This document shows, in pieces, positions 43,113-50,825 of a DNA stretch of 64,000 nt; positions within the stretch are counted from its first letter, which is position 1; each line of letters opens with the position of its first letter. The DNA comes from G958296245 sp965262055. GTDB taxonomy: Bacteria; Chloroflexota; Dehalococcoidia; Lucifugimonadales; G958296245. The stretch lies in NCBI GenBank assembly GCA_965262055.1, contig CBDHEI010000002.1:1860001-1924000 (forward strand), read 5' to 3'. The position numbers and the translations under genes are program-made. The notes beneath the pieces were generated by a model. The model worked only from the letters and a program-made list of their open reading frames with translations. It searched no databases and was not told where the DNA came from.

Positions 43113-43814
43113 CTATGGGACTCGATTCTTTGTGGTGGCTTCCGTCATGGAATCATCCGGGTCAGCTTGCTCGATCAGCCACGTCATTTGGTTACGCATA
43201 CCGCCCTCGACTCCGACTAACAAGACTCTACAGCTCTTGTCCTTGGGGCTGTCCACTAAAGAGACGTGGTCTAGTTTGGCCTTGGTTATGACAACTTGAC
43301 AAAACTGACCCATATAAGGGTTCCCTCGTATGTGGGAGCAATCCTCATAGTCTTCCCCGCAAATCGAACAGTGTTGCTCCTGCATGATAACACCAGAACT
43401 CATGAATGCCTGCGGGGGAAATATGAAGTGTTCAATTCCATTCAGCCGCCGCACTCGTTCTAAGGCTCCGCTAAACCCCTCATGTGCTCTGGCGGCGGAC
43501 ATACAAGCGCTCTGAGCTGCTATTAGCTGATCCCACGCTTTGTCAGGTTCCTCCCGCTTCAATAGAATCCACATCTTGAGCTCTGCCTGAAGACCGCCAA
43601 TGATACACTGGCAGCCCAGAAGGGCATTCGCGTGTTCTTCGTCGTTTGTTTTGATAGCGTGAGCTTTCTGGTCTGCAACCTCAACGGCAAACTGAGCCAA
43701 TGAATCGATAGCAGTCTGTTGTAGCTCCGTATCTCTAGTAATGAATAAGAGTGGACAGATCTTTTTTACGCGGTCGTTGAATTGCTTTATGAACGAGTGT
43801 GCCACACTAGCCAT
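43113..43814 (-). CDS. Unknown protein with a C-terminal zinc-binding-like motif
   Basis: The 233-residue product has a helical N-terminal two-thirds (FIKQFNDRVKKICPLLF, AIDSLAQFAVEVADQKAHAI) and a Cys/His cluster CSICGEDYEDCSHIRG, then YMGQFC, likely one zinc site. The start at 43814 is chosen because GAGGT precedes it and it overlaps the upstream stop by eight bases; a start at 43871 is possible. The stop is 11 bases from the IS5 element. Composition is AT-rich. I do not recognise a family. Confidence 0.65.
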   Translation of the reverse strand: MASVAHSFIKQFNDRVKKICPLLFITRDTELQQTAIDSLAQFAVEVADQKAHAIKTNDEEHANALLGCQCIIGGLQAELKMWILLKREEPDKAWDQLIAAQSACMSAARAHEGFSGALERVRRLNGIEHFIFPPQAFMSSGVIMQEQHCSICGEDYEDCSHIRGNPYMGQFCQVVITKAKLDHVSLVDSPKDKSCRVLLVGVEGGMRNQMTWLIEQADPDDSMTEATTKNRVP

Positions 43815-44322
43815 GTCTGACCTCGTCAAACGCTCGTACGCTCTGTTCAATGCACTCCGGCGGGCCTTCATAGGTCACTCTCTTGTAGCTTCCCGTTGGA
43901 CTCTCGTAGACCATATCCATCTTTACTCTTTGTCCTCTACTCATTCCTCTAAAGTAGTCTGTCACATAGTTGGAAATGACGCCAAGTGCTATGTTAACCA
44001 AACTAGGATTTGCAGACACCAAAGGGGCGGTAACAAGCAATGTAGGAAGTACCAGTTCAATCGCGTAAGTTTGTGCAATTGGGATACGAGAATCTCTACT
44101 GACGATGTCACCATAGGGTAGGTCCGCAGCAATGAGCAATTTCTTGAGAGTAACAGCTTCGAGGTTTCTTCGTAGTTCCTCTATGTCGTGTGCTGATTCA
44201 AAATTAAAGGGCAGGAATGCAAACCCATCCGGCTCATGACATCCGAGTTGGCGAAGCTGGGCACGCACGTCCAAGTAATCTGAAATATCCAATGTGTAGT
44301 CATTCCTTGCTGTAGGCGTCAT
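43807..44322 (-). CDS. Unknown protein with a hydrophobic segment
   Basis: The 171-residue product starts at ATG 44322 after GGGGAGGTG. It has an N-terminal soluble region (NDYTLDISDYLDVRAQLRQL, FLPFNFESAHDIEELRRNL), a hydrophobic stretch (AIELVLPTLLVTAPLVSA) that could be membrane-associated, and a charged C-terminus (RGQRVKMDMVYESPTGSYK). It is cotranscribed with the zinc-motif gene. It lies between two mobile elements and is AT-rich. No family is recognised. Confidence 0.6.
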   Translation of the reverse strand: MTPTARNDYTLDISDYLDVRAQLRQLGCHEPDGFAFLPFNFESAHDIEELRRNLEAVTLKKLLIAADLPYGDIVSRDSRIPIAQTYAIELVLPTLLVTAPLVSANPSLVNIALGVISNYVTDYFRGMSRGQRVKMDMVYESPTGSYKRVTYEGPPECIEQSVRAFDEVRHG

Positions 44323-44350
44323 ACTGAACACCTCCCCTGAACCGGGAATT

Positions 44351-44842
44351 CCCATATTGGCAGTCTTCAGCCTCAAAGGGCAGCCCAAATGAGACGGTAG
44401 CATGATAGTCAGATCCTGCAAGGCCAGTCAATCGCCGCTCTATCCGATAGGAGATACGGTTGCAGTCGTAGGCCACCCTTCTTGTCCGTCTTCATCGTCT
44501 TCGTGTCCCCTGCCAGTGGGGGGAAAGCGCATTGAAGGCAAGACGACTCCCTGGGGCGCTCTCCTGCTCTTGGCAAGATCGTGCTTGTACCTCCCTCAGC
44601 TTCGCGCCGGCGATGACCGGCCGATACGATCCAACACTCCATGGAACAACAGTTGAGGAACCGACACCTCGGACACCTGAAAGATCAATCGGCGGGAGTG
44701 ACGCACCAGACGGCCTCCCATCTTGATCAGCTTGACCTGCACGCTCCGCAGCGACCAGTGCTTGACCGCCTTGGGCAAACATGACCGGCGAAGGAAGTTC
44801 CCAGGGTTGTACGCAAGAATGAACAGAGACAGACGCACCGGT
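44351..44842 (-). mobile_element. 3' fragment of a second IS1380-family element
   Basis: This matches 29682-30175 closely. The coding part (44596-44842) is the last 80 or so codons of the transposase, NFLRRSCLPKAVKHWSLRSV to a stop, and the rest is the non-coding 3' end. Upstream of 44842 the similarity ends abruptly at the leader of a glycosidase-like gene. It is a deletion relic and cannot transpose alone. Confidence 0.8.
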
Positions 44843-44899
44843 TGACACCCCTTAGGCCCGTGGCTACACTCCGAGCCTATCTCACTCTCGAGGTGCGTG

Positions 44900-46597
44900 A
44901 TGGACCACTCTAGGGCCGTATTCCTCTCCGACATGGGGCAGTGCACGCCGGCGGCGGCGCTCTCGTCCGGGCACCGGAAGTACCACTGGCAGACGGTCCC
45001 ATACGAAGCCGAGGGCGTGTCCGGCACGCTGCTGTTCGCAGGCCCCGAGACGGAGGCGCCGCAGGTCACACTGCCGGTCGAGGCCGTAGGGTGGCACGCG
45101 ATATACGTCGGCCTGTGGAGCAACTGGACCGACAGCATCCTCAAGATGAAGCTCACGGACGACCCAGCCTACGTGATGATGCGGCGCGAGGAGGAGACGG
45201 AGACGTCGGAGGACCCGGTCCACTCCGGCCCTTCAGCCGGCCGCGTCAACAACTACGCGGTCGACGAGCGGTTCTGGAAGTTCGCCGACCTGAGCGGGCA
45301 GGACATACAGTTCGCGCAGCACAACGGCGGCATGTCTGAGCCAGCGTACGTCGCCTACGTGAAGCTGGTGCCCCTATCAGAAGCTGAGGCGGAGCAGGTC
45401 CAGGCCGACCGCGCGAAGGCGGAGAACAAGCGCCTCCTCTTTATGCACGACGGCTTCGGAGTCCTTCAGTACAGGCTGACCAGCCGCGAGGAGATATGGG
45501 AGCACCTGGAGGCTATGCGGGACACCGACTTCGGCACCCTGCTCTGGTGTGTCGGAGCCGGGGGCGACGTGCTCAACTACCCCTCGAAGTACGGGAAGAT
45601 GATCGGCGATGGCGTCACGGACTTTCCCAGGACGGGCGACCGTGACATCCATGAGGCGCTCCAGATCATGTCCGGCAAGGGCATAGACACGCTGCGGGAG
45701 GTCGTCGAGTACTGCCACGGGATGGGCGTCAAGGTGCACGCCAGCAACCGGATGGAAGCCTTCCAGTGCAGTGCGCCCTTCGAGCACTACTTCACCGGCG
45801 ACCTGTACGAGGACCACCCGGAGTGGCGCTGCATCGACATCGACGGGCGCGAGATCGCCCGCATGAGCTACGCCTACGAGGGCGTCCGCGACCTGGTCAC
45901 CAACATCTTCAAGGAGGTCGCATCCAACTACGATATCGACGGCATCAACCTCATCTTCAACCGGGGCGCGCCCTTCCTGCTGTATGAAGAGCCCCTGATC
46001 GACGGCTTCAGGGCGGAGACGGGGCTGGACGCCCGCGAGCTGTCCGAGCACGACGAGCGCTACCTGAAGTACCGCGCCGGGGTCATGACGCGCTTCATGC
46101 AGGACCTACGGCAGGAGATGGACGCCATAGGACAGCGCCGTGGCAGGAAGGTCGAAATCTCGGCGCACGTGCTGAACGACGAGGAGACGAACATCTACTA
46201 CGCGCTGGACGTGCCCACCTGGGTCGATGAGGGCGTCGTGGACATGCTCATCGCCTACCCGTGGCGCGACGCAGAGATCGACGTCGCGTACTATGGCCGC
46301 CTGACCGCGGGGACGCCGGTGAGCTTCTGCCCGGAGGTGATGCCCCGGCGTATGTCGCCGGAAGAGTACCGCCAGAGGGCCATCAGCAACTACGCTGACG
46401 GCGCTGACGGCCTCTGCTTCTGGGATACCTACAACCGCAACAACTACCGCAAGGAGTACAGCATGGTGCGCCGGCTGGGCCACAGAGACGAGCTGGCCGG
46501 CTGGGGCGACGGCGCCGGGGACTACTACCTCTCCCGCAAGCTGCTGAGCGTGGGCGGGTACGTGCTCGACAAGTACCCCCCGCACTGGGCCTACTGA
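44900..46597 (+). CDS. Glycosidase-like protein: beta-rich N-domain plus TIM barrel
   Basis: The 565-residue product has an N-terminal beta-rich domain (residues about 10-160, with GWHAIYVGLWSNWTDSILKM), a linker helix, and a barrel with LRLLFMHDGFGVL-type entry, VKVHASNRMEAFQ, YDIDGINLIFNRGAPFL and GADGLCFWDTYNRNNY. It is related in plan to the family-10-like glycosidases. There is no signal peptide. ATG 44900 follows GAGGTG; GTG 44897 is adjacent. The IS1380 fragment ends 58 bases upstream, so the native promoter may be lost. Confidence 0.65.
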   Translation: MDHSRAVFLSDMGQCTPAAALSSGHRKYHWQTVPYEAEGVSGTLLFAGPETEAPQVTLPVEAVGWHAIYVGLWSNWTDSILKMKLTDDPAYVMMRREEETETSEDPVHSGPSAGRVNNYAVDERFWKFADLSGQDIQFAQHNGGMSEPAYVAYVKLVPLSEAEAEQVQADRAKAENKRLLFMHDGFGVLQYRLTSREEIWEHLEAMRDTDFGTLLWCVGAGGDVLNYPSKYGKMIGDGVTDFPRTGDRDIHEALQIMSGKGIDTLREVVEYCHGMGVKVHASNRMEAFQCSAPFEHYFTGDLYEDHPEWRCIDIDGREIARMSYAYEGVRDLVTNIFKEVASNYDIDGINLIFNRGAPFLLYEEPLIDGFRAETGLDARELSEHDERYLKYRAGVMTRFMQDLRQEMDAIGQRRGRKVEISAHVLNDEETNIYYALDVPTWVDEGVVDMLIAYPWRDAEIDVAYYGRLTAGTPVSFCPEVMPRRMSPEEYRQRAISNYADGADGLCFWDTYNRNNYRKEYSMVRRLGHRDELAGWGDGAGDYYLSRKLLSVGGYVLDKYPPHWAY

Positions 46598-46640
46598 CCT
46601 CCCGACGCTCCATCGCTGCACCTGGTCCCTCACCGCAGGT

Positions 46641-46697
46641 GCCGTGAATGGTGGAGGCATCCCATATCGCCCCGTCCCTCCGCCGAGTGCGTCGCGG
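46641..46697. repeat. Relic of the 5' end of a glycosidase-like gene (left of HicAB)
   Basis: This matches 47405-47461 at about 84 percent: GTGGAGGCATCCCAT, then a decayed start and CCGCCGAG to GTCGCGG. In the right copy this is the ribosome binding site and first codons of the gene at 47428. Weaker similarity continues to the left into the last codons of hicB. The HicAB pair lies between the copies. Confidence 0.65.
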
Positions 46698-46742
46698 CTT
46701 GAAGGCTTCTTCTCCAACTGGGCCAACTTCTGCCCCAAGCGC

Positions 46743-46770
46743 TTGACAAGTCCTGGGCGGTGTGTATAAC
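46743..46770 (+). promoter_or_regulatory. Consensus promoter of hicAB
   Basis: TTGACA at 46743-46748, 16 bases, then TATAAC at 46765-46770. The hicA ATG is at 46778, only seven bases after the -10 box, so the transcript should start at or beside the ATG. TGTGTA and TACACA around the -10 box form a small inverted repeat that could be the HicB operator. Confidence 0.7.
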
Positions 46771-46777
46771 AATACAC

Positions 46778-46975
46778 ATGACTAGCGGTATAGTTACCTG
46801 GATGCGAAGGCGGGACGGATGGGAGCTTCGGAACGTGACGGGTAGTCACTACCACTTCACACACACTGACAGACCAGGTGTGGTAACGGTGCAGCATCCA
46901 AGGAAGGACATCCCGATAGGCACGGCCCGTAGTATCTATCGGCAAGCAGGCTGGGACTGGAGTAACCGTGGATGA
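46778..46975 (+). CDS. hicA: HicA-family mRNA interferase toxin
   Basis: The 65-residue toxin has the double-stranded RNA-binding fold: WMRRRDGWELRNVTGSHYHF, with the catalytic His in GSHYHF, then VTVQHPRKDIPIGTARSIYR. It blocks translation by cutting mRNA when free of HicB. The stop overlaps the hicB start by four bases. The ATG at 46778 is fixed by the promoter position; an ATG at 46760 lies within the promoter. Confidence 0.88.
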   Translation: MTSGIVTWMRRRDGWELRNVTGSHYHFTHTDRPGVVTVQHPRKDIPIGTARSIYRQAGWDWSNRG

Positions 46976-47388
46976 GATACGCAATCGTGATCCACAAGGA
47001 CCCGGAAAGCAGCTACGGAGTTACCGTGCCGGGTCTGCCCGGCTGCTTTTCGGCTGGCGATACCCTGGACGAAGCGTTCGACAACGCACAGGAGGCCATC
47101 ACAGGTCATGTCGAGACCCTTCTGATGGATGGCCAGCCCGTCCCTGAAGAAGCCCCGCTGGAGAAGTATCAGGCCAACGAGGACTACGCAAACGGGATAT
47201 GGGGGTTTGTGGACGTCGATCTGTCGAAGCTCTCTGAGAGCGTTCTGGGTAAGGCTGTCAGGGTCAATGTGACGCTTCCACAGCGGGTCTTAGTCGCGGT
47301 GGACGAGGCTGCGGCTAGAGCCAGGGAGTCTCGTTCAGGGTTCCTCGCACGTGCGGCGCTTGAGCATATCGCTACATCCGGTCCCTAG
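46972..47388 (+). CDS. hicB: HicB-family antitoxin
   Basis: The 138-residue antitoxin has the degenerate RNase H-like HicB fold (YAIVIHKDPESSYGVTVPGL, PGCFSAGDTLDEAFDNAQEA) and a C-terminal ribbon-helix-helix (VRVNVTLPQRVLVAVDEAAA). It should bind HicA and repress the promoter. The last codons fall in a region that weakly matches the sequence left of hicA, as if the pair entered between duplicated flanks. Confidence 0.88.
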   Translation: MRYAIVIHKDPESSYGVTVPGLPGCFSAGDTLDEAFDNAQEAITGHVETLLMDGQPVPEEAPLEKYQANEDYANGIWGFVDVDLSKLSESVLGKAVRVNVTLPQRVLVAVDEAAARARESRSGFLARAALEHIATSGP

Positions 47389-47404
47389 TGCGGGCCCCTG
47401 ACGG

Positions 47405-47461
47405 CCCGTGAATCGTGGAGGCATCCCATGACGACCCGTCTGTCCGCCGAGCACGTCGCGG
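47405..47461. repeat. Right counterpart of the relic flanking HicAB
   Basis: It contains the ribosome binding site GTGGAGG and first codons of the glycosidase-like gene at 47428. It matches 46641-46697. Confidence 0.65.
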
Positions 47462-49065
47462 CCATCGAGAAGGAGCGCCGCGTCGTCGTGAACTTCGACG
47501 CCTTCCCCGCCGTCATGAACCTGCCCCGCATCGACATAGAGCAGATGAAGGAGGCGCTCTTCGAGTTCATCGACGACCCGCAGACGCGCATCGATAGCGT
47601 CTGGTGGTGCTTCAGCGAGGGCAACGAGGCCTACTGGCCCAGCAAGATACTGCCGTTCATCGAGGCGCCGCCATACGGCGAGTGGCAGGAGACCGGGTTC
47701 GATCCCGTCCAGACCCTCCTCGATGAGACGCGCCGCCGCGGGCTGGAAGCGTTCTTCTCCTACCGCATCAACGGCTCGGACAACGACGTGCGTGGCCGGA
47801 TGCCGCGCCTGCCCATGAAGGACGACCACCCCGACTGGCTCATCCACACCTGGAACAAGACCATCTCGGACGCGACCGGCCAGCGCCTGAACGGCTACTG
47901 GAACTTCGCCGTCCAGGGAGTCCGCGACTACAAGCTGAGCATCCTGCAGGAGGTAGCCGAGCAGTACGACTACGACGGCATGGAGATCGACTTCGCGCGG
48001 GTCTGCCCGGTCCTGCCCCCGGGTCGCCAGTGGGAGAGCCGGCACGCGCTGACCGACTTCATGCGCTCCCTCCGGGAGGTGCTGCTCAGGGTCGGGGAGA
48101 GCCGCGGGAGGCCCTACCTGCTCGCTGCCCGCGTGCCCGAGAACCTCGTCGGTTGCCACATGGACGGCATGGACATCGAGACCTGGGCGCGCGAGGAGCT
48201 GGTGGACATGTTCGCCGTCGGCTGCCGCTCCTACGACGTGGACGTCGAGGCCTTCAGGCGGGCCACCGATGGAACGCACATCAAGCTCTACCCGGCCCTC
48301 GATGATCACCACTCCACAGACGGCTACCAGTGGCCGCCGATAGAGGTATTTCGAGGCGTAGTCTCCAACTGGCTCCACCAGGGGGCCGACGGCCTGCAGA
48401 CCTTCAACTTCGCCCACGCCAGCTCCGAAACGCTCGCCAAGTACGATATGAAGGATCTATGGCCGGTCTGGCCGACCCACCTGCAGGTCTACCGCGAGCT
48501 TGCCGACACCGGCTCGATGATCGAGCGTAGCAGGACCTTCGTGGTGCAGAGACGCGGCGGCGGCCACGGCTCGTTCGTAGTACCCAACCCGGAAGACTGG
48601 ACGACGCCGAGGTGGATGTACTTCAACACGAACATGCTCGCGCCGCTGCCCGCCGACCTCGACCCGGACGGACACGCCGACACCATCCTGCGCGTCAACG
48701 TGGGCGGCGGTGTGCCCGACGACGCGGAGGTCACGGTGCGCCTGCTGATCTCCGACGAGTCGGCGGTCCACCTGGCAGACGCCGACCGCCTTGAGCCGGT
48801 CGTGGTGGCCACCATAGGCCACCTGGAAGGGCCCCTGCAGAGCGTCCCGCCCGCCCTCGGCATAGAGCAGCGCGTCGAGCTGCACCTGAACAACGCCCTC
48901 CTGCAGCCCGTGTCTGCACAGGGAGCCTGGCTCGTTTTCGAGGTCACCCCAGCACAGCTCGCCCCCGGCGAAAACTTGGTTGGAGTGCGCCTGTCAGACC
49001 ATGACACGGAAGTGTCCGGAAGGGTCTGGGTGGAGAAGCTGGAAATCCACGTCAAGAACGGGTAG
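47428..49065 (+). CDS. Glycosidase-like protein: TIM barrel plus C-terminal beta domain
   Basis: The 545-residue product has an N-terminal barrel of about 370 residues: VVNFDAFPAVMNLPRIDIEQ, LEAFFSYRINGSDNDVRG, YDYDGMEIDFARVCPVLPPG, KLYPALDDHHSTDGYQWP, ADGLQTFNFAHAS. A C-terminal beta-sandwich follows (residues about 410-545). The Glu and Asp of DGMEIDFAR are candidate catalytic residues. There is no signal peptide. The arrangement resembles family-10-like glycosyl hydrolases of unknown specificity. Confidence 0.68.
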   Translation: MTTRLSAEHVAAIEKERRVVVNFDAFPAVMNLPRIDIEQMKEALFEFIDDPQTRIDSVWWCFSEGNEAYWPSKILPFIEAPPYGEWQETGFDPVQTLLDETRRRGLEAFFSYRINGSDNDVRGRMPRLPMKDDHPDWLIHTWNKTISDATGQRLNGYWNFAVQGVRDYKLSILQEVAEQYDYDGMEIDFARVCPVLPPGRQWESRHALTDFMRSLREVLLRVGESRGRPYLLAARVPENLVGCHMDGMDIETWAREELVDMFAVGCRSYDVDVEAFRRATDGTHIKLYPALDDHHSTDGYQWPPIEVFRGVVSNWLHQGADGLQTFNFAHASSETLAKYDMKDLWPVWPTHLQVYRELADTGSMIERSRTFVVQRRGGGHGSFVVPNPEDWTTPRWMYFNTNMLAPLPADLDPDGHADTILRVNVGGGVPDDAEVTVRLLISDESAVHLADADRLEPVVVATIGHLEGPLQSVPPALGIEQRVELHLNNALLQPVSAQGAWLVFEVTPAQLAPGENLVGVRLSDHDTEVSGRVWVEKLEIHVKNG

Positions 49066-49158
49066 CTGCAATTCCCATCACCGTGCCCCAAGACCCATCG
49101 TGCAGGGAACGTGAGCACAGTTCTTGTACAGCGCCTGAGCTAGCGGTCTCGTTCACCA

Positions 49159-49167
49159 TGCTATAAT
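49159..49167 (+). promoter_or_regulatory. Extended -10 promoter before the HEPN-like gene
   Basis: TGCTATAAT is an extended -10 element (TGn plus perfect TATAAT) 60 bases before the GTG start at 49228. No clear -35 box is present, which is usual for this class. Confidence 0.5.
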
Positions 49168-49227
49168 CGGTCCTCAGACTTGCCGGAGGGACGTCTGGGT
49201 GCTTGCAGGGACTGAAGAGGGGAAGTT

Positions 49228-49602
49228 GTGGCCACAGTAGAGCAACACCAAGACATCAGCGCCCGGTTTCTTGAACAGGCTGAAACCGAGTTGCAGACCG
49301 GCGACCTGCTTCAAGCTTCGGAGAAGGCGTGGGGCGCGGTTGCACACTACGTCAAGTCTGTTGCTGCAGACAGGGGTTGGCCGAACGAGACCCATCGAGA
49401 CGTGAACCGGAATGCGCGCAAGTTGATTACGGTGACTGACCAGCCCGAGCTCAACACCGTTCGCCTGGGTGCTGTCAATGGACTGCATCAGAACTTCTAC
49501 GAAGACTGGTTCGATAGAGGTACGGTAATAGAAAACGTGGCGGCTGCAGATGCGTTACTGGTAGCCCTGCGTGAAGCCACGGACAGACTAACCACCGCAT
49601 AG
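49228..49602 (+). CDS. PaREP1/HEPN-like domain protein
   Basis: The 124-residue all-helical protein has the pattern AETELQTGDLLQASEKAWGA, then AHYVKSVAADRGW and RLGAVNGLHQNFYEDWFDRG. This is the layout of the PaREP1/HEPN-like family, often paired with nucleotidyltransferases or found alone. The GTG start follows GAGGGGAAG. No partner gene is adjacent, so its action is unknown. Confidence 0.6.
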   Translation: MATVEQHQDISARFLEQAETELQTGDLLQASEKAWGAVAHYVKSVAADRGWPNETHRDVNRNARKLITVTDQPELNTVRLGAVNGLHQNFYEDWFDRGTVIENVAAADALLVALREATDRLTTA

Positions 49603-49673
49603 GCGAAAGGCCCCATGGGCCCCAATTGAGCTGCATCGAGGAGGCCGTCCCCCGTCCGCCTGTGTAAGAATTA

Positions 49674-50825
49674 GTGCCGGTGACCACCGAGCCCGTACAC
49701 CTCGACCGCGTCGAGTTCGCCTCCGTCGTCGCGACGGAGCGGACGGAGTGGACTTGCGCGCGCATCCGCGACTCGGCCGGCGCCTCGGCGGACGTGGAGC
49801 TGACTGCAGGTGAGCATACCGGTGAGGTGGTGCGGCTGGCTGCCGAGGCGGTCGCCTCGCTGAGGGGCGCGCCCATAGCATCGGAAGCCGATGTTCCCGC
49901 TATGTTGGGCCTGGACGAGCGCCGGCTTAGACGGGACTTGGCGCTGGCTACTGCGGTGAGCGCCCTACGTACCGGCGTGTCGGTGGTACAGGCGGTGAAG
50001 GCCGGTATAAGCCTGACGGAGGCTTTGGGCGGCGAGCCGCTGGACAGCGTTGCGCTGTACGCGAACATCAACCGCGGCCTCTTCGCGACCCAGCGCATGC
50101 CTGCCGACTTCGCGAAGGCCGCGGAGCAGGCTGTGAGGGAGGGCTTCCGGGCCGTGAAGTGCGCCCCATTCGACGAGGTGAGCCCGGACGGCGGACCAGA
50201 CGAAGCGGTCAGACTAGCCCGTCCCGGCATACGGCGCGCCGCTGCGGTCAGGGACGCCATCGGGCCGGACGTGACCTTCCTGGTCGATTGCCACAGCCGC
50301 TTCGACATCGAGTCGGCGGTCATCGTGGCCGAGGATCTGGCCGAGCTTGACATAAGCTGGTTCGAGGAACCGGTCCAGCCCACGGAGGACGCGGCGGGCT
50401 TGGCGCGGATTGCCGCGCTTGTGCCCGTGGTGGTCGTCGGGGGCGAGAAGGGATACGGGGAGAAGCTGTTCGCGGACCTAATCGCGCGCGGTGCGGTCGA
50501 GGTCATCATGCCCGACGTGAAGTACTGCGGCGGAGCGGCTGTGGCTGCGCGGTCCGGTTTGGCTGCCATCAAGGCAGGAGGCGGGGTGTCGCTCCACAGC
50601 CCCTCCGGGCCGGTCTCGCTGCTCGCCAGCGGACACGTCACCGCCGCCATGCCCGGCGCAATGCCGCTGGAGCACGCCGTCTACGAGGCTGACTGGCGGG
50701 CCGACCTTCTCACGCCCCCTGAGCGGGTTGAAGACGGCCGCCTGTACATTCCCGCAGGCCTCGGGCTGGGCGCGGAGCTGAGCTGGGACCTGCTGAGGCG
50801 GGTGGGACGCGTATGGAGTCCATGA
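49674..50825 (+). CDS. Enolase-superfamily protein (mandelate racemase/MLE-like)
   Basis: The 383-residue protein has a shortened capping domain and a barrel with the superfamily residues: Lys in FRAVKCAPFDEV, metal ligands in FLVDCHSRFD, WFEEPVQP and GGEKGYGE, then MPDVKYCGG. These enzymes abstract a proton next to a carboxylate; sugar-acid dehydratase or racemase are the usual roles. The start is GTG 49674 or GTG 49680. The stop overlaps the LLM gene by 13 bases, so both probably serve one catabolic route. Confidence 0.82.
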   Translation: MPVTTEPVHLDRVEFASVVATERTEWTCARIRDSAGASADVELTAGEHTGEVVRLAAEAVASLRGAPIASEADVPAMLGLDERRLRRDLALATAVSALRTGVSVVQAVKAGISLTEALGGEPLDSVALYANINRGLFATQRMPADFAKAAEQAVREGFRAVKCAPFDEVSPDGGPDEAVRLARPGIRRAAAVRDAIGPDVTFLVDCHSRFDIESAVIVAEDLAELDISWFEEPVQPTEDAAGLARIAALVPVVVVGGEKGYGEKLFADLIARGAVEVIMPDVKYCGGAAVAARSGLAAIKAGGGVSLHSPSGPVSLLASGHVTAAMPGAMPLEHAVYEADWRADLLTPPERVEDGRLYIPAGLGLGAELSWDLLRRVGRVWSP

